Source: Bacteroidales bacterium (GTDB lineage Bacteria > Bacteroidota > Bacteroidia > Bacteroidales > F082). Taken from it: a stretch of 46,952 nucleotides of DNA. The notes below the pieces were generated by a model. It did no database searches, was not told the origin of the DNA, and was given only the letters and a program-made list of their open reading frames with translations. Position numbers and translations under genes: made by a program. Location: NCBI GenBank assembly GCA_015488735.1, contig WFNG01000228.1, forward strand, positions 1-46,952, read 5' to 3'. Below, piece by piece: positions 17,861 through 26,044 of the stretch. Within the stretch, counting starts at the first letter, position 1; each line of letters starts with the position of its first letter.

Positions 17861-18344
17861 TGTTATCGAAAAGAAAATACTGAACCTTCACCAGTTAGAG
17901 GCAGCCCTGTACCTGTGGCACTTTCAGGGAAAAAAAATTGTTTTTACCAATGGTTGTTTCGACCTGTTACATCTGGGACACATCGATTATCTGAGCAAAG
18001 CCAAAGACCAGGGCGATGTGTTAATTGTAGGGGTAAATACCGATCGCTCAGTGAAAATGCTCGATAAAGGAAAAAACCGGCCTGTTACAGACGAAAATTC
18101 ACGTGCCACCCTGCTTGCAGCAATTCATTTTGTGGATGCCGTGGTGTTGTTTGACGAAGAAACACCGTACAACCTGATTGAAACCGTTCAACCTGATGTT
18201 TTAACCAAAGGAAGCGACTACCTGCCTGAGGATATTGTAGGCTACGACATAGTAAAGAAAAGAGGCGGAAAAGTGGTAACCATCGATTTCCTCCCGGGAT
18301 ATTCCACCAGCGGCATTATAGAAAAGATTAAAAAGGAAAAATAA
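17847..18344 (+). CDS. rfaE2: D-glycero-beta-D-manno-heptose-1-phosphate adenylyltransferase
   Basis: A nucleotidyltransferase of 165 residues equivalent to the C-terminal domain of HldE. It forms ADP-heptose for the LPS inner core, or uses a related sugar phosphate. The motif 'VFTNGCFDLLHLGHIDYL' (32-49) contains the HxGH ATP site at 42-45; 'VGVNTDRSVKMLDKG', 'RPVTDENSRA' and 'GYSTSGIIEKI' complete the family pattern. The kinase half (RfaE1) is not adjacent. The 14-base overlap with the flippase-like gene points to coupling, and both may serve envelope polysaccharide synthesis (inference). Confidence 0.92.
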   Translation: MKNLDVIEKKILNLHQLEAALYLWHFQGKKIVFTNGCFDLLHLGHIDYLSKAKDQGDVLIVGVNTDRSVKMLDKGKNRPVTDENSRATLLAAIHFVDAVVLFDEETPYNLIETVQPDVLTKGSDYLPEDIVGYDIVKKRGGKVVTIDFLPGYSTSGIIEKIKKEK

Positions 18345-18537
18345 AAACAAAGTGTAATCCGCCCATGGCATCCCAAACACTAAAAATACCTGCCATAATT
18401 CTGCCTTCTTCTTCAAATTATTACCACATTTCCCCTGTAATAGCCTATAAAAAATGATGTTGGCCTAAAAATATTATTTCCCATACTGTTTATTACCAAG
18501 TTGTTACAGTTTACGTAAATTTTTTTAATAAAAACAC

Positions 18538-18567
18538 TTGACAAATTTTTATTTTGTTGTATCTTTG
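18538..18567 (+). promoter_or_regulatory. Promoter of the TetR / radical SAM cluster
   Basis: A -33 TTG (18538-18540, in CTTGACA) is followed after 19 bases by the -7 box TATCTTTG (18560-18567). This is the best complete Bacteroidota promoter in the window. Confidence 0.72.
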
Positions 18568-18570
18568 CAC

Positions 18571-18585
18571 GTAAGTACTTACTTA
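18571..18585 (+). promoter_or_regulatory. Candidate TetR operator (perfect palindrome)
   Basis: GTAAGTACTTAC (18571-18582) is a perfect 12-base palindrome 4 bases after the -7 box, at the expected transcription start, an ideal position for a repressor. The overlapping stretch AAGTACTTACTTA (18573-18585) matches AAGTAnTTACTnA, also found at the tauE promoter. The adjacent tetR gene makes autoregulation likely (inference). Confidence 0.6.
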
Positions 18586-18673
18586 TAAAGATAAGGAAAG
18601 ATGAAAAAAGTAATAATCGTTTGGGATGGAAAAAGAAAGATGTAAAACATAAAAAAATTTATTAATTTTTGGA

Positions 18674-18689
18674 GCAAATACTCACTTGC
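18674..18689 (+). promoter_or_regulatory. Second candidate operator in the tetR leader
   Basis: GCAAATACTCACTTGC carries outer arms GCAA/TTGC. Its ACTCACTTGC stretch resembles ACTCACCTGC right after the tauE -7 box. It lies about 38 bases before the tetR ATG. It may be a weaker site for the same regulator or its paralog. Confidence 0.35.
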
Positions 18690-18726
18690 CAATAAATAAT
18701 AAAAAGATTTAAAGAACAGTAGAATC

Positions 18727-19365
18727 ATGGAAACAATAGTAGAAAGAGCATCGGGGGCCATAAGAAGAAAGCAGATTAAACGGGCTACGCTTGAAATTAT
18801 TTCTGAGGAAGGGTTGAAAAAACTTTCCACAAAAAATCTTGCTAACCATGTACATTTGAGTGAAGGGGCCATCTTTCGCCATTTTCATTCAAAAAACGAC
18901 ATTATCCTCTCCATAGTTAATGACATTAAAGAGGATTTACTTAAACCATTACAAAAAATTGTTGAAAAACAAACCCCTCCCGATAAACGGCTGGAAGAGT
19001 TCATGTGCTTCCACGTAAACTACCTGAAAAAAAACAGTGGCGTAACCATATTATTATTTACCGAAGCAGCGTACCAAAACAGCGGATCATTGAAAAAACA
19101 ACTCAATGAAATTTTCCGCTATATCAAACAATATTTTGGCAAGATAATCCACGATGGCATTGCACTGGGACTCTGGGACAACAGTATTTCCGTAGACGCC
19201 ATCTCCACACTCTATATTGGAATTCCAATTACCATGAGTATTGAAATGAAACTGGCTCCTGAAATTTTTTCCTATCAAAATTTCTGCGGTCAGATGCTCC
19301 AATTGGTATCCCATTTGTTGGTATATCCAAAAGATAAAATAACTATTGAAAATAAAAATCTCTAA
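18727..19365 (+). CDS. TetR/AcrR-family transcriptional regulator (first copy)
   Basis: A DNA-binding repressor of 212 residues. The N-terminal helix-turn-helix spans about 20-60 ('TLEIISEEG', 'LSTKNLANHVHLSEGAIFRHF'), the TetR pattern. The C-terminal ligand domain has 'EFMCFHVNYLKKN', 'LLFTEAAYQNS' and 'SVDAISTLYIGIP'. The second regulator at 31063 shares these segments in the same order ('YICFHLEYLAKN', 'LLFSEASYQND', 'SVEDIASLYMGIP'), so the two are paralogs. The radical SAM gene follows 11 bases later, so it is the first gene of an operon. It probably senses a lipid or acyl-type ligand and represses this cluster (inference). Confidence 0.88.
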   Translation: METIVERASGAIRRKQIKRATLEIISEEGLKKLSTKNLANHVHLSEGAIFRHFHSKNDIILSIVNDIKEDLLKPLQKIVEKQTPPDKRLEEFMCFHVNYLKKNSGVTILLFTEAAYQNSGSLKKQLNEIFRYIKQYFGKIIHDGIALGLWDNSISVDAISTLYIGIPITMSIEMKLAPEIFSYQNFCGQMLQLVSHLLVYPKDKITIENKNL

Positions 19366-19376
19366 ATTTTGAAATC

Positions 19377-20834
19377 ATGAAAAGTGTAAAGCAAACAATT
19401 TTTAAAGAAGCGGTCAACCAGGTTATTTCAAATAAAATGCTGCGTGGAATAGCAGTAAAACAACTGGATAAATACTTATACAACAACTTGATGAGTATGG
19501 GTCGCGAGCAACTGGAACAGGAAAAAATGGACCAGTATGCTTTTATGACATCTATCGTAAACCAGGCCAGGAAAAACCTGGATAAAGGTTTTATCAAGCC
19601 CAAAGTAATGAAGAAAATGGCGCAGGTCTTTGTGGGCGACTCCTACACGCCAGACAGACATGCAAAACTCAGCCCTGTCAAAGAGGCATTTAAAGAAAAA
19701 TATGGTGATTATCCGCCTCAGTTTCTGGTTTTGTCTCCCGGAAAAGGATGTAACCTGCACTGTACAGGCTGCTATGCTTCGTGCGAAGCCGCTATTGCCG
19801 AAAAACTCGATTTTGAAACATCCAGACGTATCGTAAGAGAAGCACACGATATTTTCGGTAGCAAATTTATGGTTATCAGTGGTGGCGAACCGTTTATGTA
19901 CAAAGCCGATGGAAAAACTATTCTGGACCTTTTTGAAGAATTTAACGACATGTTTTTCCTCGTTTACACCAACGGAACCCTGATTAATGAAGAGATGGCC
20001 AACAAACTGGCCGAACTGGGAAATGTAACACCTGCTATCTCTGTTGAAGGCTGGGAAGAACAAACCGACGAAAGACGTGGAAAAGGCGTTTACAAACGCA
20101 TCATGAAAGCCATGGAAAACCTGCGTCATGCAGGCGTACCTTTCGGAATGTCCGTTACTTCCACCAGCCATAATGCAGAAGTCCTTCTGCAAGACGATTT
20201 TTACGAGTACTTCTTTAACGAGCTGGGCGTATCCTACATGTGGCAGTTCCAGTTAATGCCCATTGGCCGTGGTAAAGATGTGGTTGACCTGATGATTACT
20301 CCAGAGCAACGCGTAAACCTTTACAAGCAATGGGCACATTTACTGGAAGACAAACATTTTCCTATTGCCGACTTCTGGAACTCTGCCTCACTCTCCAGTG
20401 GCTGTATTGCATACGGAAGATGGAACGGTTACTTCTACATCGACTGGAACGGTAACATCATGCCTTGTGTATTTGTCCCCTACCATGTGGACAATGTTAT
20501 TGACCTCTTTAAAAACGGGAAAACACTGGCCGACGGACTGCAATCCAAAATGTTCAAAAATGGGAGAAAATGGCAAAAAGATTACGGATTTGAAAATCCG
20601 GACCACCGTGGAAATGTTCTGATGCCATGTTCCATCCGCGACCATTACAAAAACTTCAAAGAAAATATTCTGACACCCGATGCCAAAGGCGAAGACGAAG
20701 AAGCCGAAGCTGTATTACATGATCAGGAATACGAAAAAATGATGGAAGATTTTGATTCGGAACTTAAAAAGCTGACGGAAGATATTTTTAATGAGAAATA
20801 TCTGAAGAAAGAACTCACAACAGATGAAGCCTGA
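19377..20834 (+). CDS. Radical SAM protein with SPASM-like C-terminus
   Basis: A 485-residue radical SAM enzyme. The [4Fe-4S]/SAM cluster motif is Cys125-x3-Cys129-x2-Cys132 in 'GKGCNLHCTGCYASC', preceded by about 110 residues of helical N-terminus. 'VISGGEPF' is the GGE SAM-binding motif and 'YTNGTLI' the next barrel strand. The C-terminal part has further cysteines (Cys343, Cys364 in 'NGNIMPC', Cys418 in 'VLMPC'), which look like an auxiliary-cluster SPASM/twitch region. SPASM proteins often modify peptides, but several act on other substrates; no precursor peptide is seen nearby. The acidic tail is unusual. It follows tetR and overlaps the next gene by 11 bases. Substrate unknown. Confidence 0.85.
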   Translation: MKSVKQTIFKEAVNQVISNKMLRGIAVKQLDKYLYNNLMSMGREQLEQEKMDQYAFMTSIVNQARKNLDKGFIKPKVMKKMAQVFVGDSYTPDRHAKLSPVKEAFKEKYGDYPPQFLVLSPGKGCNLHCTGCYASCEAAIAEKLDFETSRRIVREAHDIFGSKFMVISGGEPFMYKADGKTILDLFEEFNDMFFLVYTNGTLINEEMANKLAELGNVTPAISVEGWEEQTDERRGKGVYKRIMKAMENLRHAGVPFGMSVTSTSHNAEVLLQDDFYEYFFNELGVSYMWQFQLMPIGRGKDVVDLMITPEQRVNLYKQWAHLLEDKHFPIADFWNSASLSSGCIAYGRWNGYFYIDWNGNIMPCVFVPYHVDNVIDLFKNGKTLADGLQSKMFKNGRKWQKDYGFENPDHRGNVLMPCSIRDHYKNFKENILTPDAKGEDEEAEAVLHDQEYEKMMEDFDSELKKLTEDIFNEKYLKKELTTDEA

Positions 20835-22011
20835 AACATTTCATAAGGTTGTTGTCAATAATGCAAAACGTGCCAGGGAATTTCTCAACTTCCCCGGCAC
20901 GCTTTACAAAACCAACAAGTACTGGATACGTCCGTTGGATGAGGAAATTGAAAAGGTTTTCAATCCTGATACCAACAAACTTTTCAGAAACGGGAAGGCT
21001 ATCCGGTGGATTTTGTTGGATAAAAACAGGCATGTTGTTGGAAGAATAGCCGCTTTTTATGATAAAAAAAGTGCTATGAAAAACGACCAGCCCACGGGAG
21101 GAATCGGCTTTTTCGATTGTATTGACAACCAGCATGCTGCCAACATTCTTTTTGATGCCGGCAAAGAATGGCTGAAAAGCAAAGGAATGGAAGCCATGGA
21201 TGGCCCCGTAAATTTTGGCGACCGCGACAATTTCTGGGGTTGCCTTGCAGACGGGTTCCAGCACGAACCGGTTTTCAATATGCCTTACAACTATCCCTAC
21301 TACAACAACCTGTTTGAAAATTACGGCTTTAAAAACTACTTTAACCAATACACTTACCACATCAACGTGCAGGGCGGCTCACAGTCACCCATTATTCGTG
21401 AGAAAGCTGCCCGCCTGCATCGCGATCCTGCTTATCATTTCGAGATCCTCAATAAGGAAAACAAAACGCGTATTGCCAACGACTTTATGGTTATTTTCAA
21501 CAAAGCATGGGCACGTTTTCCCGGGGTAAGCCGCATCCGTAAAGAGCAGGCAAAAGCCATCTTCAAAATGCTGAAGCCCATCATGGATCCACACGCTGTT
21601 GTCTTCGGTTATTACCATGACGAACCTGTTGCTTTTTACGTGATGGTTCCCGATTTGAACCAGATTATCCGGAAGTTTAACGGTAAAATAAATCTGCTGA
21701 ACAAGCTCCGGCTCATAGCAGACCTAAAACTTGTAAAAAAATGTGACCGGCTTATCGGTTTAATTTTCGGCGTAGTTCCCGAACATCAGGGAAAAGGAGT
21801 AGAATCCGCCATCGTGGTTCGATTTGAAGAAGAAATTTTTAGCGGACGCGTTAAATATACTGATTTGGAAATGAACTGGATAGGTGATTTTAACACAGGA
21901 ATGATGAAACTGGTGGAACAAATTGGTGGCACCATCCACAAAACGCATATAACTTACCGTCATCTTTTTGACCCTGCTAAAAAGTTTGAACGGGCCAAAA
22001 GAACATCATAA
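20824..22011 (+). CDS. GNAT-like acyltransferase family protein (copy 1)
   Basis: A 395-residue cytosolic protein. The C-terminal half (about 215-395) looks like a GNAT domain: 'GVVPEHQGKGVESAIV' fits the acyl-CoA pyrophosphate loop (Q/R-x-x-G-x-G/A), with 'AFYVMVPDL' as a preceding strand. The N-terminal half ('LYKTNKYWIRPLDEE', 'VGRIAAFYDKKSA', 'MDGPVNFGDRDNFWG') is a second related fold of unknown role. It overlaps the radical SAM gene by 11 bases and is followed by a paralog, so the two presumably act in one pathway. Acetyl or longer acyl transfer is a guess from the fold; the substrate is not known. Confidence 0.72.
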   Translation: MKPETFHKVVVNNAKRAREFLNFPGTLYKTNKYWIRPLDEEIEKVFNPDTNKLFRNGKAIRWILLDKNRHVVGRIAAFYDKKSAMKNDQPTGGIGFFDCIDNQHAANILFDAGKEWLKSKGMEAMDGPVNFGDRDNFWGCLADGFQHEPVFNMPYNYPYYNNLFENYGFKNYFNQYTYHINVQGGSQSPIIREKAARLHRDPAYHFEILNKENKTRIANDFMVIFNKAWARFPGVSRIRKEQAKAIFKMLKPIMDPHAVVFGYYHDEPVAFYVMVPDLNQIIRKFNGKINLLNKLRLIADLKLVKKCDRLIGLIFGVVPEHQGKGVESAIVVRFEEEIFSGRVKYTDLEMNWIGDFNTGMMKLVEQIGGTIHKTHITYRHLFDPAKKFERAKRTS

Positions 22012-22103
22012 ACAGAAAACTGCCCAAAGTAATCAGGCCATCCGGATAAATGAACAGATTAAAAAATACCGGATAGTCATTTATAATAGTAAAGACACGA
22101 ATC

Positions 22104-23297
22104 ATGGAACTGATAATGTATCATCTGGTTGAAGTGAAAACAACAAAACAGAAAGAAGCGTTTCTGCGACTGCCGGCTTTACTATATAAAATAGAAGAAG
22201 ACATAAACTGGATTAGTCCGCTATATTCTGACACCAAAAACTTTTTTAACACAAAGAAAAACCCGCTACTCAAAGAAGGCCAGGTTAACCGTTGGCTGCT
22301 TTACGATGTAAACAAACACCTCATTGGAAGAATCGCCGCTTTTTATTGGGAACGCAGCACACTCACCGAAGAAAATCCCATGGGATATTTCGGCTTTTTT
22401 GAATGTACTGACGACAAAAAAGGAGCTGCACTTCTTTTTGAAACGGTGACTAAGTGGCTGTTACTAAAAGGACTAAAAGGCATGCAGGGACCATTCCACC
22501 TGGGTGGCCCCGGATTTTTTACCGGAAGCCTTACACGCGGTTTTTTTGAACCGGTGTACGGTATGCCTTACAATTTTTCTTTCTACAACGACTTGTTTAT
22601 GGATTACGGTTTCCGTGATGTTTCAAAAACAGAAACCCTTCTCATTAAACTGGATGACTCCAACAACTGGAAATTTATCGAAAAAAAAGTCACTAATTTC
22701 TACCATGACCTGCGTTACCGTATTGAAACTTACGACCCTAAAAAACGCGGGACACTTGCAGAAGACTTTACGACCATTTTCAATAAATTTTGGACTGGCG
22801 TTCCGGGAATGACTTTAATGACAAAAGAAAGAGCTTTAAACCGTTTCAAATTTCTTCGTCCCGTGTTAGTCAAAGAAACAATAATCTTTGTCTATTTTGA
22901 CGACAAACCCATTGCCTTTTTTATTGCTGTTCCGGATATTCATCAAATCATTAAAAAGTTTAAAGGAACCTACAACCTCTTTGACCGTCTGCGCCTGTGG
23001 TTTGCCATAAATATTTTTAAAACCATTCACTGCCTGAGCGGGTTAATTTATGGTATCGATCCCGGGTTTCAGAACAAAGATCTGGAGGCTCTTCTTTTCT
23101 ATTCTTTAAAAGATCAGATTAAACAGAACAAACTGAAATACAAAATGTTGAAATTAATCAGGGTAGGTGATTTTGCTCCCGGAATAAAAAAAGTTGCACA
23201 ACAATTAGATGGAAAGGTTCACCATCGATACGTTACTTATCAGCTTATGTTTGATAAGGTTGAAAAAAAGAAAGCGGAATCAGTATCTGCCTCCTGA
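22104..23297 (+). CDS. GNAT-like acyltransferase family protein (copy 2, degenerate CoA loop)
   Basis: A 397-residue paralog of the preceding protein: same length, same order of motifs ('LYKIEEDINWISPLY', 'IGRIAAFYWERS', 'MQGPFHLGGPGFFTG', 'YGMPYNFSFYNDL'). In the place of copy 1's 'EHQGKGVES' it has 'GFQNKDLEA', so both glycines of the usual GNAT pyrophosphate-binding loop are lost. This suggests a non-catalytic partner, a different acyl donor, or another chemistry. It lies 92 bases after copy 1. An alternative start at 22116 exists four codons on. Confidence 0.7.
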   Translation: MELIMYHLVEVKTTKQKEAFLRLPALLYKIEEDINWISPLYSDTKNFFNTKKNPLLKEGQVNRWLLYDVNKHLIGRIAAFYWERSTLTEENPMGYFGFFECTDDKKGAALLFETVTKWLLLKGLKGMQGPFHLGGPGFFTGSLTRGFFEPVYGMPYNFSFYNDLFMDYGFRDVSKTETLLIKLDDSNNWKFIEKKVTNFYHDLRYRIETYDPKKRGTLAEDFTTIFNKFWTGVPGMTLMTKERALNRFKFLRPVLVKETIIFVYFDDKPIAFFIAVPDIHQIIKKFKGTYNLFDRLRLWFAINIFKTIHCLSGLIYGIDPGFQNKDLEALLFYSLKDQIKQNKLKYKMLKLIRVGDFAPGIKKVAQQLDGKVHHRYVTYQLMFDKVEKKKAESVSAS

Positions 23298-23358
23298 TGG
23301 AGGATAGCGGTTGATTCCATTTTCGGAATGTATTTTGAAAAACATAAAAGACAACAAG

Positions 23359-25041
23359 ATGAAAATTTTGCTTATTAGCCCGCAAGGGTCAAACATATAT
23401 GCCAAAATGGAAGTCGGTTTGCCACCTTTGGGGATTGCCTATTTGGCAGCCGTCATTCGTGAAAAAGGGCATGAAGTAAAAATAATCGACAAAAGTATTG
23501 AGCGAAGAGAGCTGACCGCTGCTGATTTTACCGACTTCGACCTGGTAGGCATTTCTGCCGATACTCCCCGCTATCCCGAGGCAGTAGAGATTGCCCGGGC
23601 CGCCAAAAAAGAAGGAAAAATAGTGGTTATGGGCGGTTACCATGTTACTTTTCTCGACAAAGAAGCTTTGGAAACAGGCGTGGTAGATGTCATTGTCAGA
23701 GGCGAAGCAGAAGAAATTTTTGTCAACCTCATCCATGCACTGGAAAAGAAAAAAGACTTATCCAACGTTAAGGGAATTTCGTTTGTTCGCAAAGACAAGC
23801 TGGTTCGTACAGCTATTGCGCCCCCGCCAGCCAACCTCGACACCATGCCGTTTCCTGCCCGCGATTTGCTCCCCATGGACAAATATACCAGTCAAATGGC
23901 AAGCTTACCCGTCACCAATCTGATTACCAGCCGGGGCTGTCCGTTTAACTGTTACTTCTGTTCATCTTCCAAATTCGGTGGCCTCAAATGGCGTTACCGC
24001 TCAGCAAAATCAATAGCTGACGAAATGGAAATCCTATACCATGAATACGGTTACCGGGCCTTTGCTTTTATGGATGATAATTTTACGCTCAGTAAACGCA
24101 GGGTAATGGAATTTGCCGATGAACTGGAGAAACGAAAAATGAACGACATTCTCTGGTGGTGTTTTTCCCGAATTGATATTCTCATCCGTAACGAAGATAT
24201 GGTAAAACGCATGGCCGAAGTGGGAGCCTTTCAGATCTTTTTAGGATTGGAAAGCCATAACGAACAAACACTGGACGATTATGGCAAAAACGTGGGCAAC
24301 AAAGAACAAGATCAGGCCATTAAATTACTAAATAAATACGGTATCAGCATTCACGGAAGTTTTATTGTGGGCGATATTAACGAAACCAAAGAAATGGCCA
24401 TGCAAACCGCAAAATGGGTGCAGCAGGTAAACCCGCGCGTGGCACAATTCTCTATTTTAACCCCTTATCCGGGAACGGCACTTTACCACGATGTGGAACG
24501 CGAAGGCCGGTTCCTGCACAAAAACTGGGAGTTGTACGATGCCCTCCACGCCACCGTAAAAACCGATGGCATGACCCCTGACGAGGTGCAAAAAATACTG
24601 ATTAAAGATTACCGGATGGCCTATCTTAACAAGTACAGGCTTTTCCATCCGCGAAAATTTTCACCCGAAGTAACCAAACGGCTTAAAAACCTCAATGCCA
24701 AAATGGGAGGAATGAGAAGCATTATTAAACCCTTCCAGGTGTTTGGTACTTTTTGGAGGGAAATGCAACACACCAAACCCAAAAAAATGATGGCCAAATG
24801 GGAAAAACAGAATCAGGAAACAAATACAAAAGCACTCCACCTCAAAGAAGATGATAATGTAATGGAATTACAAGATAAAATGCTGGGAGAAGCAGAAACA
24901 CATATGAATGATCATCATCAATATGAGGTACCCGGAGAGAACAAACATCCTGTCAACGGAAAAATTCATAAAAGAATAAATAATAATAAACCTGCTTCTA
25001 CAAGTGATGCACTCCCCGCGGAAAAGAAAACTACCCAATAA
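23359..25041 (+). CDS. B12-binding-domain radical SAM protein
   Basis: A radical SAM enzyme of 560 residues from the ATG at 23359 ('MKILLISPQG'); the frame is open 16 codons further upstream, but this ATG begins the domain exactly. The N-terminal domain (about 1-150) is the cobalamin-binding-like Rossmann fold ('GLPPLGIAYLAAVIRE', 'VVMGGYH') but lacks the DxHxxG cobalt-coordinating motif. The radical SAM motif is Cys194-x3-Cys198-x2-Cys201 in 'GCPFNCYFCSSSKFGG'. The family (as in HpnJ- and BchE-like enzymes) often acts on lipids, tetrapyrroles or other hydrophobic substrates. The last ~80 residues are low-complexity and charged. It begins 61 bases after the second GNAT gene and ends the first unit. 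Confidence 0.87.
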   Translation: MKILLISPQGSNIYAKMEVGLPPLGIAYLAAVIREKGHEVKIIDKSIERRELTAADFTDFDLVGISADTPRYPEAVEIARAAKKEGKIVVMGGYHVTFLDKEALETGVVDVIVRGEAEEIFVNLIHALEKKKDLSNVKGISFVRKDKLVRTAIAPPPANLDTMPFPARDLLPMDKYTSQMASLPVTNLITSRGCPFNCYFCSSSKFGGLKWRYRSAKSIADEMEILYHEYGYRAFAFMDDNFTLSKRRVMEFADELEKRKMNDILWWCFSRIDILIRNEDMVKRMAEVGAFQIFLGLESHNEQTLDDYGKNVGNKEQDQAIKLLNKYGISIHGSFIVGDINETKEMAMQTAKWVQQVNPRVAQFSILTPYPGTALYHDVEREGRFLHKNWELYDALHATVKTDGMTPDEVQKILIKDYRMAYLNKYRLFHPRKFSPEVTKRLKNLNAKMGGMRSIIKPFQVFGTFWREMQHTKPKKMMAKWEKQNQETNTKALHLKEDDNVMELQDKMLGEAETHMNDHHQYEVPGENKHPVNGKIHKRINNNKPASTSDALPAEKKTTQ

Positions 25042-25119
25042 TACCGATTATACATCAAAATGTCATACTGTTTTTTTAATAAAAATAGTTAAAAAATACT
25101 TACCAGTTTCATTATTTAA

Positions 25120-25127
25120 TACTTTTG
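25120..25127 (+). promoter_or_regulatory. -7 box for the tauE/porin unit
   Basis: TACTTTTG, 78 bases before the ATG at 25206. A TACTTAC sequence at 25097-25103 lies near the -33 zone and repeats part of the tetR operator. Confidence 0.6.
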
Positions 25128-25128
25128 C

Positions 25129-25141
25129 AAGTAATTACTCA
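25129..25141 (+). promoter_or_regulatory. Candidate TetR operator at the tauE promoter
   Basis: AAGTAATTACTCA matches the tetR-promoter element AAGTACTTACTTA at 11 of 13 bases and also lies immediately downstream of the -7 box. Its core AGTAATTACT (25130-25139) is a perfect 10-base palindrome. It suggests both units answer to the same regulator. Confidence 0.55.
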
Positions 25142-25205
25142 CCTGCTGAAATGCAGTTGTGTCAGAAAAAATTAATGTTTTTAATTTGTTGATAGAAAAA
25201 CAGTT

Positions 25206-25943
25206 ATGGATTATCTTATTTTTATTATATCATTTTTTGCATCTTTTATTTTTTCGCTCGGCGGAATAGGTGCTGCTATTGTATTGATTCCAATATTGGT
25301 TTGGTTTGGGATTCCCATAAGCACAGCAAAGCCAGTTGGTTTGTTTTACAACACGGTGAGCTTAACAGGAGCCAGCATTCATAACATTAAACACAAACTG
25401 CTCGACTTTAAGCTGGGAATTCCCATTATTGTGTTTTCATTTCTTTTTGCCATATTAGGCGCCTGGCTTACCAAATTTATCCCCTCAAAGTTTATTCTCA
25501 TCCTGTTCATTGCTTTCCTTGTCTTTTCAGGACTTATGTTCCTGTTTTTCAAAAAGAAAGAACAAGAGGAATACCGGGATGACAAACCCTGGTTTTCGCT
25601 CTCGCTTATCGGCGCTGTTGCCGGAATACTCTCCGGACTTCTGGGTATTGGCGGCGGAGGAATTATTTCTCCGTTAATGTTAATGCTGGGTTTTCACCCA
25701 AAAAAAATCACCACCATTACCGCTTTTGTAGTACCGTTTTCTTCTTTCTCCGGATTTCTAACATACTGGATGATGGGAAAAGCCGACTGGAAACTGATAC
25801 TGATTGCTTCCGTGGCCGGGGTTATGGGAGCATCGCTGGGAACCTGGTTTATGCAAAAAAATCTACAGCCCAAAACGGTTAAGAAAATCCTGGCGATTAT
25901 TTTAATTTTAATGGCTGTAAAACTCATTTTTAAAGTGATTTAA
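25206..25943 (+). CDS. TauE/SafE-family membrane permease
   Basis: An inner-membrane protein of 245 residues with about eight hydrophobic helices in two repeats: 'GGIGAAIVLIPILVWFGIP' in the first half and 'GLLGIGGGGIISPLMLMLGFHPKK' in the second, the typical duplicated TauE/SafE signature. Family members export sulfite, sulfoacetate or other small organic anions, or move sulfur compounds; the substrate cannot be set from sequence. The gene heads the second transcription unit of the TetR cluster and lies 165 bases after the radical SAM gene. Confidence 0.88.
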   Translation: MDYLIFIISFFASFIFSLGGIGAAIVLIPILVWFGIPISTAKPVGLFYNTVSLTGASIHNIKHKLLDFKLGIPIIVFSFLFAILGAWLTKFIPSKFILILFIAFLVFSGLMFLFFKKKEQEEYRDDKPWFSLSLIGAVAGILSGLLGIGGGGIISPLMLMLGFHPKKITTITAFVVPFSSFSGFLTYWMMGKADWKLILIASVAGVMGASLGTWFMQKNLQPKTVKKILAIILILMAVKLIFKVI

Positions 25944-26044
25944 AAGACACCTGATCAAGAGTATGACAGGAATAATTTATCCAAAACTATGACCAGGACG
26001 ACAACACCCGGTAAAATAAATTGAGGACAATAAAATATAAACAC

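Larger units (their letters stand above)
18345..18726. other. Regulatory gap ahead of the TetR cluster, about 380 bases
   Basis: It contains the promoter at 18538-18567, a palindrome overlapping the start region, a tiny frame of 14 codons (ATG at 18601, stop ending 18645, 'MKKVIIVWDGKRKM') and a second inverted repeat at 18674-18689. The leader to the TetR ATG is therefore about 150 bases, unusually long for this window. The 14-codon frame might be a leader peptide or chance; no evidence beyond its ATG, its Lys-rich start and its stop. Confidence 0.5.

Noticed and set aside
26021-26044. Upstream TTG start for the porin gene
   Set aside because: The ATG at 26045 begins a proper signal peptide; the extension would spoil it.
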